Source: [Clostridium] citroniae WAL-17108
GTDB lineage: Bacteria > Bacillota > Clostridia > Lachnospirales > Lachnospiraceae
Direction: 5' to 3'
Assembly: GCF_000233455.1 (NCBI RefSeq)
Contig: NZ_JH376420.1
Coordinates: forward strand, 1,426,772-1,490,771
Length of the DNA stretch: 64,000 bases
Positions 16,588 through 24,909 of the stretch are shown here, in pieces (positions within the stretch are counted from its first letter, which is position 1; each line of letters starts with the position of its first letter). The translations under genes and the position numbers were made by a program. The notes under the pieces were generated by a model, which searched no databases, was not told where the DNA came from, and saw nothing but the letters and a program-made list of their open reading frames with translations.

Positions 16588-18864
16588 CTATTTGATCTTT
16601 CCCATGGCTTTTAACACAACGGTGGGCGTGGTGGGATATTCCTTTACTTCCGTTCCAATGGCATTGGAAACTGCCATCAGGATGGCGGAGGGCGCGGGTG
16701 AACCGCTGATCTCACCAAATCCCAATGCGTGGAAGGATTCCGTGTCAAACTGTCCCTCCAGGATCACCGTGTCAAAAGGCGGAAATTCATTAAAGGTACG
16801 CCATTTATAGTCAATCATATTGCCGCTGACAAACCGGCCCAGCTTTTTGTCCATGACCATTTCCTCAAACAGGGCTGTATCCGCGCCCGCTGCGCCAAAG
16901 GATCCCTCAGCCTGCATCCGCACATTCACCGGGTCAATGATCTGTCCCACATCCGTACCCTCCAGGGCACGGAGCAGCTTTGCCTCCCCTGTCTCCAGGT
17001 TCACCTCCACCTCCGCAAAGTACAGGGCAAAGTTGGGTTTGTCAAAGTTCTGCTGGTAAAGTCCCATGCCGGTGATGGTCATCTCAGGTGTTCCTGTAAT
17101 AGCGATCCATGGCAGGCGCATCTGCGGATCAGCCTTGGGGAATACCAGAAAATCCTCCGTATCCAGGTCATCCACACCCATGTGCAGTTTCTCCGCCGCC
17201 ATCTTAAGCAGCTTCTTTCTGGCATCATTGGCAGCTCTGACCGCACAGGTTCCCATGGTAATAGTTCCCCTTGAACCGATCATTCCCGCATCATATCCTG
17301 TGCCGTGGGTATCGGAATTCACCAGCTGGACACCGTCAAAGGGAACCTTCATGACTTCGGCAACCATTTTCTGGATGGCATGGCGCTGGGCGCCTCCTGT
17401 TTCTCCGATACACATTTCCACGGTCACGCTTCCAAAGGGATGGAGCTTTACAAATCCCTCCGTAGGGTCTTCCCCGATATCCGCATTGCCGTGCACCCCT
17501 ACGCCAACGCCGATGGCACGCTTTCCGTCTTCACTGACCCAGGTGGGAACCTCCCATCCCTTCCATTTATCCTTCCATCCAAATTTGGCAGCTGACTCCT
17601 CAAACGCGGCGGTAAAGTCCACGGAACGCACCTCCCACCACTTGTAATCACGCCATATGTAGGAATCCCCTGCCTTTACAAAGTTTTTCTTAAACACCTC
17701 ATAGGGGTCCATATGGGCTGCCCGGATGGCGGTACATACAAGCGGGATCAAAGCGCCCTTTAACTCCTGGCCGCCAAAACCGCGGATGGGGGCCTGGGAA
17801 CTGTGGTTGGTCGCGATCAGCATGGTATCCAGATCCCAGTTTTTGCATTTTCCGCAGAATGCCTGGGCTTCCCCCAGCCCTACCGCGGTCATTGCCTGGG
17901 CATAGGTGGAGGACATGCCTGAATCAATATACCACATGCCCTGTATGGCACTTATGATACCATCCTCTGTGATCCCCACCTTGCCGCGGATACGGCTTCC
18001 CTGGCGCAGTTCATAGGACAGCATATGGTCCGTACGGTCCATCATCAGCTTTACAGCCCTGCCCGTCTCACGTGCAAGGGCAATGGCCTGAAGGGCCAGA
18101 TGGGGGATCAGCTGCTTGCTGCCGTAGGAACCGCCGGAATGGCATGCGATCACCCGCACCGCCACCCCCGGAATGGATGCTTCCGTGTTAAACTTCTGAA
18201 GATGGGGTGCGCCGCCGTTATAATAAAGGGTTACCGCGCTGGGACTGGTCCACTGCGCGATCACACCAGGTGATTCAGGCGGAAGGGGGTGTGGCAGCTT
18301 GTCATAGCAGTAATATCCCTCCGCCACATAGGCTGCTTCTTCAAAGGCCTTCTCAACATCCCCCACATGGATCTGATTAAAGGGCTCCTCTGAAAATGGT
18401 GTGACTTTTGGAAGGACATTTCCCGGAAATTCCTCATAGAGCTGGGGTGCCTCCGGTTTGATTGCCTCCTCGCAGTCCAATACAAAGGGAAGCTCCTCAT
18501 ATTCCACTTCTATGAGCTTGCATGCCTCGTCAGCGGCCTCCAGGGTTTCTGCAGCCACCAACGCCACACTGTCCCCAGTGAAACGCACCCTGCGGTCCAG
18601 CACTCTCCTGTGCTGCGGCAGTCCGCATTTCCAGTCAGGGGCGTCCTTATAAGTCAGTACCGCTTTAACTCCCGCAAGGGCCTTTGCCTTTTCTACGTGG
18701 ATGTCCACGATATTGGCATGGGGATAAGGGCTTCTCAGTACCCTGGCCGTGAGCATGCCGGGAATACGGACATCATCGATGAACTGGCGGCGGCCGGAGA
18801 TCAGCTCCCGTCCGTCTGCACGGTTTACATGCCTGCCTATGTATCTGTAATTGTTGTCTCCCAT
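16588..18864 (-). CDS. Molybdopterin-binding subunit of a xanthine dehydrogenase-family hydroxylase
   Basis: The 758-residue protein has the two family domains: the a/b hammerhead (about 18-130) and the large Mo-cofactor region after it. The usual GGGFGGK loop is SGGSYGSK here (243-250), an uncommon change next to the cofactor. The base-catalyst Glu is kept (LGFGE, E718). Other family segments are QAPIRGFGGQELKG and TDVGQIIDPVNVRMQAEGSFG. It is preceded by the 2Fe-2S subunit with one base between them and followed by the FAD subunit. The altered loop suggests a substrate other than xanthine. Which one cannot be read. Confidence 0.88.
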   Translation of the reverse strand: MGDNNYRYIGRHVNRADGRELISGRRQFIDDVRIPGMLTARVLRSPYPHANIVDIHVEKAKALAGVKAVLTYKDAPDWKCGLPQHRRVLDRRVRFTGDSVALVAAETLEAADEACKLIEVEYEELPFVLDCEEAIKPEAPQLYEEFPGNVLPKVTPFSEEPFNQIHVGDVEKAFEEAAYVAEGYYCYDKLPHPLPPESPGVIAQWTSPSAVTLYYNGGAPHLQKFNTEASIPGVAVRVIACHSGGSYGSKQLIPHLALQAIALARETGRAVKLMMDRTDHMLSYELRQGSRIRGKVGITEDGIISAIQGMWYIDSGMSSTYAQAMTAVGLGEAQAFCGKCKNWDLDTMLIATNHSSQAPIRGFGGQELKGALIPLVCTAIRAAHMDPYEVFKKNFVKAGDSYIWRDYKWWEVRSVDFTAAFEESAAKFGWKDKWKGWEVPTWVSEDGKRAIGVGVGVHGNADIGEDPTEGFVKLHPFGSVTVEMCIGETGGAQRHAIQKMVAEVMKVPFDGVQLVNSDTHGTGYDAGMIGSRGTITMGTCAVRAANDARKKLLKMAAEKLHMGVDDLDTEDFLVFPKADPQMRLPWIAITGTPEMTITGMGLYQQNFDKPNFALYFAEVEVNLETGEAKLLRALEGTDVGQIIDPVNVRMQAEGSFGAAGADTALFEEMVMDKKLGRFVSGNMIDYKWRTFNEFPPFDTVILEGQFDTESFHALGFGEISGSPAPSAILMAVSNAIGTEVKEYPTTPTVVLKAMGKIK

Positions 18865-18865
18865 A

Positions 18866-19381
18866 CTATGCCTCCCCCTTTGCTCTGAGATCCTTCATTC
18901 TCCTGATGGCGTCCTCAATGGCAGCCTCCACCTGGTAATGGCTGATGCAGCGGCAGTAATTGCCGGACAGCGCCTCCCTGATATCCTCCCTGGTGGGATC
19001 GGGATTTTTGTCTAAAAGCGCCTTTGCGGACATCACAATGCCGGGAGTGCAGAATCCGCACTGGAACGCGGAATTGTCCACAAATGCCTGCTGTAGTATG
19101 CTCAGCTCCCCTGTGTCCTGGTCCTCCAGGCCCTCAATGGTGGTCACCTCTGCCCCCTGGCAGTCGGCCGTTAAGATCATGCAGGATGCCACCGGATCGC
19201 CGTTTAAAATGACCGTACAGTTTCCGCATGCCCCGTGGTCACATCCGATCTTGGTGCCGGTCAGGTCCAGCCGGTCCCTGAGCGTGTGGACCAGCGTCTC
19301 GGAAGGCTTGACGCACCCCTGCGCATCGCCAATGATAAATTTCCGCTCAACCCCGTTAATCCATATTGAAACCTTGTCCAT
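18866..19381 (-). CDS. 2Fe-2S subunit of Mo-hydroxylase (first operon)
   Basis: The 171-residue protein has two [2Fe-2S] domains: an N-terminal plant-ferredoxin type with GCDHGACGNCTVILNG (about 48-63), and a C-terminal four-helix type with CGFCTPGIVMSAKALL and NYCRCISHYQVEAAI. It carries electrons from the Mo centre to the FAD subunit. It is the first gene of the operon 19381-14164 and starts behind an AGGAGG-like site. The inverted repeat 19402-19432 lies just upstream of the start and may control it. Confidence 0.92.
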   Translation of the reverse strand: MDKVSIWINGVERKFIIGDAQGCVKPSETLVHTLRDRLDLTGTKIGCDHGACGNCTVILNGDPVASCMILTADCQGAEVTTIEGLEDQDTGELSILQQAFVDNSAFQCGFCTPGIVMSAKALLDKNPDPTREDIREALSGNYCRCISHYQVEAAIEDAIRRMKDLRAKGEA

Positions 19382-19401
19382 AGTTTCCTCCTGTTTTTCG
19401 T

Positions 19402-19432
19402 GGTGTACTCCAGGAGATTCCGAGAGTACACC
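19402..19432. promoter_or_regulatory. Inverted repeat before the first Mo-hydroxylase operon
   Basis: GGTGTACTC (19402-19410) and GAGTACACC (19424-19432) are exact reverse complements separated by 13 bp, starting 21 bp upstream of the start codon. A similar half (ggtgtactcccggag) recurs at about 21974-21988. It could be an operator or a leader hairpin near the ribosome site. Confidence 0.45.
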
Positions 19433-19639
19433 GTATTTCCGGCCGTTTCCCCGTCACACCGGATGTGTCAGATCATGTTTCTATGATATCATTTCATTTC
19501 CCCATAATTAAGTATGGCAGGTTACAGATGAAAGCCAAACAACAAATGTAATATAGCATCAGGTGTGACCTGCACTACTTGCCCTTTCCCCCTGGCCGCC
19601 CTACAATATTGTTAAATAGATGACAAGGAGGGCTGGAAA

Positions 19640-20527
19640 ATGAAGACCGTTGTAATTCTTGGAGCCGACAGTATGGGGATGGCTGTGGCGGATATGCTGA
19701 ATCCACGTGAAATGAAACTGGTGGGTCTGGGAGATACCAGGGCTGAAACCTGGAACGTATTCTCCGATCTGGAAAAAGGAGAGCTAAAGGAGGAGATCCA
19801 GGGCATGCCTGTGATGCCCATTGACCTGGCTGTGGCCCTTCAGCCGGATATCATTGTCATCGCCACCACGGACCCTGAGAAAAGCCATGCACTGCAATAC
19901 ATGGCGATCCGGGCAGGATTTTTAAACGACATCATCTTTATCCGGGACCTTTGCCAGCAGTTTTCCGCCACCTGCAATGTTCTGCGCCGTATCTGCCGCC
20001 GGCTTACAGGCCTTTGCATAGAGGGAAATGTGGCGGAGCTGGGATGTTACCGCGGAGATACCTCCTGGCAGCTCAATGCCCTGATGCCTGACCGCAGGCT
20101 CTATCTCTTTGACACCTTTGAGGGATTTGACCCAAGGGATACCGCCAAAGAACAGGAGCTCGCATGTTCCAATGCAGAAGCCGGCCAGTTCTCCGGTGCG
20201 GACGAAGAAAAACTGATGGAGCGCATGCCGGTAAAAGAACAGGTAATCATTAAAAAGGGCTGGTTTCCTGAAACCGCCTTTGACATGGAGGATGAGACAT
20301 TTGCGCTGGTTTATATGGATGCCTGCCTGTACAACCCCACCTTTTCCGGACTGGAATTCTTTTTTCCGCGCATGGCCCGGGGCGGCGTTATCCTGCTAAA
20401 GGGAGGCCGCCACGTGGGATACGGAGGCGTTGCCAAGGCAGTGGAGGACCTGGAAGCCAAATACGGCGCCCTTCTGATGCTGCCTGCTGGCGGACTGGAT
20501 GACACCCTTATGATCGTGCACCCGTAA
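19640..20527 (+). CDS. Rossmann/TylF-like paralog with altered metal-binding residues
   Basis: The 295-residue protein is collinear with the gene at 12825: MKTVVILGADSMGMAVADML at the start, then AELGCYRGDTSWQLNALMPDRRLYLFDTFEGFDPRD in the middle. The segment SLDADLY is YMDACLY here and LLHDYN is LLKGGR, so the Asp residues expected to hold the metal are partly lost. Catalysis is doubtful, and a binding or regulatory role is possible. It is transcribed away from the first Mo-hydroxylase operon. It starts behind AAGGAGGG. Confidence 0.7.
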   Translation: MKTVVILGADSMGMAVADMLNPREMKLVGLGDTRAETWNVFSDLEKGELKEEIQGMPVMPIDLAVALQPDIIVIATTDPEKSHALQYMAIRAGFLNDIIFIRDLCQQFSATCNVLRRICRRLTGLCIEGNVAELGCYRGDTSWQLNALMPDRRLYLFDTFEGFDPRDTAKEQELACSNAEAGQFSGADEEKLMERMPVKEQVIIKKGWFPETAFDMEDETFALVYMDACLYNPTFSGLEFFFPRMARGGVILLKGGRHVGYGGVAKAVEDLEAKYGALLMLPAGGLDDTLMIVHP

Positions 20528-20530
20528 CTC

Positions 20531-20846
20531 AATCCTGTGCACCCATGATCTCATTCGGCAAAGGATGCGGCTGAAAACAAACCCTGTGCGTTCTCCTGGT
20601 TTTTAACCGCATTTATGGATGGTAAAGGGCGCTGCCCGCCGCCATAAAACGGTGTCCATCATTGGTTCACCACGATTAAGGAGGGATAGGAAAAGAAAGT
20701 ATTTAGGGGGTATAAACGAAACACCGATACAGGTCTGCCGGCCTGTGCAGCGCTTTGTATCGGCTATCCAACCCTGGTTGTAAAGAAATCGAATGGCGGA
20801 TCCATACCGCCAAGCTTTGTATTAAAGACCAGAAAGGACGTATTTT
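20531..20846 (+). other. Intergenic region with a structured leader
   Basis: No gene is seen. The last 120 bases before 20847 can fold. CCGATACA (20724-20731) pairs exactly with TGTATCGG (20756-20763) around a GC-rich interior. Further on, GGCGG pairs with CCGCC at about 20795-20811. There is no U-run, so it does not look like a terminator. It may be a 5' leader of the membrane-protein gene. It matches no riboswitch class that I recognise. Confidence 0.35.
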
Positions 20847-21377
20847 ATGAATTTTTACAAAAATCATTTTGGTATGATCATATCATCCGTGGTAGCCATC
20901 TGCATCTCCCTGATCATGGCCACCTCGGCAATCTTCGTAGACAAACTCACATTCACAGTGCCGCTGCTGGTTAAGAACTGGGGAACCGCATTCCTTGTGA
21001 TCTCCCTGACAGGCATGATCTTTCCCCTCACGGACTGGTCCTTTGCCCTTGGCAGGAAAATGGGGCTGAAGCCCGAGACATTGCCCCATGTACTCCTTGA
21101 AAACTTTGTGGCCACCTTGTTCTTTAACACCACGGCCACCCTTGTGCTCACCGCTGTCAATGTCTTTAACAATCCGGAGATAGAGGCAGCCGCTGCAGCC
21201 GGCTTTATCCCCAGTGTTTCAGCAGTATATACCCAGAGCGTGATACACGACTGGCCTATTATGTTTATCATAAGCTACATATTTGCGTTCTTTGTGACAA
21301 AAGCCGCCATAAAAATCGCGCGCTCCTCCGTGGGGGAGCTGAAATCCCCCCATTCACCCCAGAACGTGAATGCATGA
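20847..21377 (+). CDS. DUF2798-like integral membrane protein
   Basis: The 176-residue protein has four hydrophobic segments at about 8-28, 42-62, 82-105 and 130-152, arranged as two similar pairs (FGMIISSVVAICISLIMATSAIF and ENFVATLFFNTTATLVLTAVN). Length and layout fit duplicated DUF2798-type proteins, whose function is unknown. The start is an ATG behind AGAAAGGA, and the gene is closed by a strong hairpin at 21421-21458. The long structured leader upstream suggests post-transcriptional control. Confidence 0.6.
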   Translation: MNFYKNHFGMIISSVVAICISLIMATSAIFVDKLTFTVPLLVKNWGTAFLVISLTGMIFPLTDWSFALGRKMGLKPETLPHVLLENFVATLFFNTTATLVLTAVNVFNNPEIEAAAAAGFIPSVSAVYTQSVIHDWPIMFIISYIFAFFVTKAAIKIARSSVGELKSPHSPQNVNA

Positions 21378-21420
21378 TTCCTGCTGTCACTGCCGTCACA
21401 GTTGATGCTGGTACAAAGAC

Positions 21421-21464
21421 AACAGCCGCCGGGAAATACCTGTTTCCCGCCGGCTGTTATTTTG
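21421..21464 (+). terminator. Intrinsic terminator of the DUF2798-like gene
   Basis: AACAGCCGCCGGGAAA pairs with TTTCCCGCCGGCTGTT (one mismatch) and is followed by ATTTTGTC. It lies between convergent genes and may work in both directions. Confidence 0.75.
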
Positions 21465-21479
21465 TCACCGGTATGAGAG

Positions 21480-21767
21480 TCAGCCGTGGGCGGCTGATCC
21501 CTGATCCCCAAACCGGCAGTCCCCGGCCAGTCCCTCATAGGTACAGGTCGTACAGTCCGTAACATATCCCACATATTGATCGGATTCAACATAGGCGCCG
21601 CAGAGCCCGTTGTGGCGGGCATATACCTGAAGGCACATATCCGCTACGAAGTTACAGGCCGTGGCCTTTCCCTTACAGTATCGACAGACATAATCCCCGC
21701 AGGCCCTCTCTTCCGCTTCCATACCGCCCGGCAGGCGCATCTTCTTTAACTGGTGTCCCATATACAT
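21480..21767 (-). CDS. Small Cys-rich protein
   Basis: I choose the ATG at 21765-21767 behind GGGGAGA. A longer frame reaching 22004 has no ribosome site and an Arg-rich, non-protein-like start. The 95-residue product has about eleven cysteines, in CGDYVCRYC, ATACNFVADMC, GLCGAY, DCTTC and DCRF spacings that could bind zinc or an Fe-S cluster. I recognise no family. It lies between two Mo-hydroxylase operons, which may be incidental. Confidence 0.5.
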   Translation of the reverse strand: MYMGHQLKKMRLPGGMEAEERACGDYVCRYCKGKATACNFVADMCLQVYARHNGLCGAYVESDQYVGYVTDCTTCTYEGLAGDCRFGDQGSAAHG

Positions 21768-21914
21768 TCTCCCCTTTACTTGTTCTTTTCCCTGCCTTTG
21801 GGGCAGAGTTCCTGTACTGAATGAAACAAAGAATCCTGCTCGCAGGCTTCTCCGCCTGCGGACGGTCGCTTCAGCGGCATCTTCCCTTCCGCCGCAGTGC
21901 AATCCCCGTAATGT

Positions 21915-21940
21915 TAAAAAGGCGGCATAGAGCCGCCTTC
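21915..21940 (-). terminator. Intrinsic terminator of the second Mo-hydroxylase operon
   Basis: AAGGCGGC (21919-21926) pairs with GCCGCCTT (21932-21939). On the minus strand the stem is followed by TTTTTAAC, about 110 bp after the stop at 22049. On the plus strand it is followed by CTTTTG, so it may be bidirectional. Confidence 0.7.
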
Positions 21941-22048
21941 TTTTGTTGACAAAGTCAACCTCCGCTTTTCTAAGGTGTACTCCCGGAGTCTCCTCGGCCC
22001 CCACCTTTGCGGCGGGTTTATCCCCTGAATGAAGGTCACGCCGGCCCT

Positions 22049-24412
22049 TTATTTGGAATTCCTGTCATCCTTAAGTCCATGGAGCGCTCTCCAGATATGT
22101 TCGGGATCCAGTGGAAGCTCCGTAAAATATACACCGGTAGCCATGTTGACCGCATTGGCAATGGCAGGCGCCACCGGCGCTGCCGAGCCTTCCCCTGCTT
22201 CCTTTGCACCCAGAGGTCCTTCCTCATCCGGTGTAAAATCGTAAAAGGTACGCATCTTCGGCATGTCAAGGGCGGTTGGCAGACGGTAATCACGGAAATT
22301 AGGATTTAATATCTTGCCCTCCTTGGTCACGTTGTGCTCGTAGACCGCATATCCAAGTCCCATGCCGATGGAACCCTCCAGCTGGCCTTCCACAGCCCTC
22401 TTGTTCAGGGCGCGGCCGCAGTCATGGGCAAATACAAACTCATCGATATCCAGCACGCCTGTCTCCTCATCCACGGTCAGATGGGCCGCTCCTGTGGAAA
22501 AACTGTAAGCCGGCGCGTAGTTGGTGGTATTGGTACCATTGTACTGGGAATTGTCGGTGCGGTGGTAATATGAGCCGATACCCACCAGCTCATCGCCTCC
22601 CTTAACGGTCATATACTTAAACATGGCGTCCCCAATGGGCATCTGAAGCTCTGCGTTCTCTTTGCTGATCACCTTGCCGTCCAGACACTCCAGTGTTTCA
22701 GGCATCACACCCCACATGGGAGCGATCACCTCAAACAGCTGGCGCTTTGCATCCACGGCAGCGCGGCGGGCAGCATTTCCCGCAAGGAAGGTAACACGGC
22801 TTCCGTAAGAACCGGAATCCCAGGGTGTCAGGAAGGTATCGGACATGAATGTCTTTACCATATCCATGGGAAGGCCCAGTTCCTCTGCCACGATCGCTGT
22901 CATGACCGTATCTGAGCCCTGGCCGATATCATGGGAACCAATGTAAAGAGTTGCCATGCCCCGCTTGTTCATGCGCAGTGTCACGCACGCAGAACTCTGG
23001 TTCGGAGCTTCCAGCACCGCGAATCCGGTTCCGGATACAAATCCGGTTCCGGCAAAGCCAATGCCCTCGCCCTTTTTCATCTGATCCTTTTTATCATACC
23101 AGCCAATTTCCCTGGCAGCCGTATCCAAAGTCTCTTTGTAAGCGCAGCTGGTAATAGCCAGCCCCGCGGGAGCCACATATCCAGGGTCCGCCGCGCTCAT
23201 CTTACGGAACTCAACCGGGTCGATCCCCATCTGGTCCGCTGCAAACTGCATATTCAGGTCATGGGCAAAATGCACCTGGCACGCCGTGTAGCCCCTCATG
23301 GCACCGGCTGACGGGTTGTTGGTGTACACACGTCTTGCCAGGAAATCCACGGAATTCATCTTATATGGGAAGTTGGCCCACAGTGTGGACTGGGCGCAGG
23401 CCGCAACACCGGAACCGCCGTAGGGGCCGCCGTCCAGCACATGGTAGCATTTTTTCGCCAGCAGCTTTCCGTCCGCGCCAAAGGCAGTGTCAATGTGCAT
23501 ATAGATGGGATGGCGGTTACGTGTGGTCTGGAATACCTCCTCACGGGACAGGATCATACGCACAGGCCGTCCGGTCAGTTCCGACATCTTGGCAGCGCAG
23601 AGTCCAAAGGAATAGGAATCCAGCTTTCCTCCGAATCCGCCGCCTACCAGCGGCTTGATCACGCGCACCTGGTTCTCCCCCACGCCCAGGCAGCGGGCAT
23701 ACCAGAACTGGTCCACATAGGACATCTGCGTGGACATCCAGATGGTATAGGTGCCGTTTCTGAACGTGGCCACCGCGCCGTGGGGCTCCATGGCCGCATG
23801 GACCATACGGTGGGTCTTGTAATCCCTGTGCTGTACATAGCCCGCGTTGTCAAACTCCTGGTCAATGTCCGTGCCCGCCTTCATCACGGACTGCATACCG
23901 ATATTGTGAAGTCCTTTGCCCTCCCAGTTGACCTCGGGAGCGCCTTCCTCCATGGCCTCAAAGGGATCAAATACACCCGGAAGCACCTCATACTCCACCT
24001 TGATCAGGTCAACCGCCCTCTGGGCCGTCTCCTCATCCACTGCCGCCACTGCCGCCACATCATCCCCTACCTGGCGGACCTTCTCGGAGCAAAGTACTTC
24101 CTTGTCTGCAAATTCAGCGGCAAACTCTCCGTTGCCCACCAAGGACTTCCACTCAAAGTCCTTTGCCGTGAGGATACATTTTACACCCGGCAGCTTTTCG
24201 GCTTCGCTGGTGTCAATGGAAAGGATCCTGGCCGAGGCATAGGGGCTTCTCACCATCTTGCCGGTCAGCATATCCGGAAACATGATGTCGCCCACATACT
24301 GGCCGTGGCCCGTCACTTTGTCTTCCGCGTCAATCCTCACATAATGATTCTCACCGGTGAGACGGTAGAATTCCGGCTTTTTAAAATAATGTTTGTCACA
24401 GTCTTTATGCAT
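22049..24412 (-). CDS. Molybdopterin-binding subunit of a xanthine dehydrogenase-family hydroxylase
   Basis: The 787-residue protein is a standard Mo subunit. It has the hammerhead domain at about 25-150, the cofactor loop VGGGFGGK at 256-263, NPSAGAMRGYTACQ, IGSHDIGQGSDTV, and the C-terminal GAKEAGE segment with the catalytic Glu (E741). It overlaps the 2Fe-2S gene by 8 bp. The FAD, 2Fe-2S, Mo gene order and sequence style resemble the 4-hydroxybenzoyl-CoA reductase/purine hydroxylase branch. The substrate cannot be assigned from sequence. With selenium genes a few kb away it could be a labile-selenium enzyme. Confidence 0.9.
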   Translation of the reverse strand: MHKDCDKHYFKKPEFYRLTGENHYVRIDAEDKVTGHGQYVGDIMFPDMLTGKMVRSPYASARILSIDTSEAEKLPGVKCILTAKDFEWKSLVGNGEFAAEFADKEVLCSEKVRQVGDDVAAVAAVDEETAQRAVDLIKVEYEVLPGVFDPFEAMEEGAPEVNWEGKGLHNIGMQSVMKAGTDIDQEFDNAGYVQHRDYKTHRMVHAAMEPHGAVATFRNGTYTIWMSTQMSYVDQFWYARCLGVGENQVRVIKPLVGGGFGGKLDSYSFGLCAAKMSELTGRPVRMILSREEVFQTTRNRHPIYMHIDTAFGADGKLLAKKCYHVLDGGPYGGSGVAACAQSTLWANFPYKMNSVDFLARRVYTNNPSAGAMRGYTACQVHFAHDLNMQFAADQMGIDPVEFRKMSAADPGYVAPAGLAITSCAYKETLDTAAREIGWYDKKDQMKKGEGIGFAGTGFVSGTGFAVLEAPNQSSACVTLRMNKRGMATLYIGSHDIGQGSDTVMTAIVAEELGLPMDMVKTFMSDTFLTPWDSGSYGSRVTFLAGNAARRAAVDAKRQLFEVIAPMWGVMPETLECLDGKVISKENAELQMPIGDAMFKYMTVKGGDELVGIGSYYHRTDNSQYNGTNTTNYAPAYSFSTGAAHLTVDEETGVLDIDEFVFAHDCGRALNKRAVEGQLEGSIGMGLGYAVYEHNVTKEGKILNPNFRDYRLPTALDMPKMRTFYDFTPDEEGPLGAKEAGEGSAAPVAPAIANAVNMATGVYFTELPLDPEHIWRALHGLKDDRNSK

Positions 24413-24896
24413 TCTCTGATTCCTCCTCCCAGTTCATTTGTGCGGCGGCAGCCTGGATCGCCTCCACGATCTTGGCATAGCCGGTACATCGGCACAGGTT
24501 GCCCTCAATGGCTTCCCGGATCTCCAGTTCCGTGGGATGACGGTTAACATCCAGCAATGCCTTGGCGGACATGATCATGCCCGGGGTACAGTAACCGCAC
24601 TGCATGGCCCACTTTTCAATAAACTGCTTCTGGATGGGGTGGAGCATTCCGTTCTCTGCAATGCCTTCCACGGTGATAATGTCATGGCCATCGCACTCCA
24701 CGGCCAGGGTACAGCAGGAATTGACCGGTTTCCCGTCCAGCATAACCGTACATGCGCCGCATTCCCCTTCCTCACATCCTTTTTTTGTACCGGTTAAAAA
24801 CAGCTGGTCACGAAGGAAATCCAGCAGTGTCAGGTTATCTTTCACAACGGCGTCAACGCAGTCTCCGTTAACGGTTAAACTTATACTATGCTTCAT
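24405..24896 (-). CDS. 2Fe-2S subunit of Mo-hydroxylase (second operon)
   Basis: The start chosen is the ATG at 24894-24896 (MKHSISLTVNG) behind GGGAGGG; a start further up would overlap the FAD gene. The 163-residue product has both [2Fe-2S] domains: GCEEGECGACTVMLDGKPVNSC in the N-terminal half, then CGYCTPGMIMSAKALLD and NLCRCTGYAKIVEAI. It overlaps the downstream Mo-subunit gene by 8 bp (24405-24412), so translation is coupled and equal amounts of subunits are likely. Confidence 0.93.
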   Translation of the reverse strand: MKHSISLTVNGDCVDAVVKDNLTLLDFLRDQLFLTGTKKGCEEGECGACTVMLDGKPVNSCCTLAVECDGHDIITVEGIAENGMLHPIQKQFIEKWAMQCGYCTPGMIMSAKALLDVNRHPTELEIREAIEGNLCRCTGYAKIVEAIQAAAAQMNWEEESENA

Positions 24897-24909
24897 TTTC
24901 CTGCCCTCC

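Noticed and set aside
21945..21959. GTTGAC-AAA-GTCAAC palindrome as an operator
   Set aside because: It abuts the terminator and is far from any start codon, so no function can be supported.
21768..22004. N-terminal extension of the small Cys-rich protein
   Set aside because: The extension is Arg-rich and unlike a protein, crosses the terminator at 21919-21939 and lacks a ribosome site. The start at 21767 is better.
23441..24547. 368-codon plus-strand frame inside the Mo-subunit gene
   Set aside because: It is a shadow of the minus-strand gene in a GC-rich region. It has no ribosome site and no recognisable domain, and its composition is His/Arg-rich.
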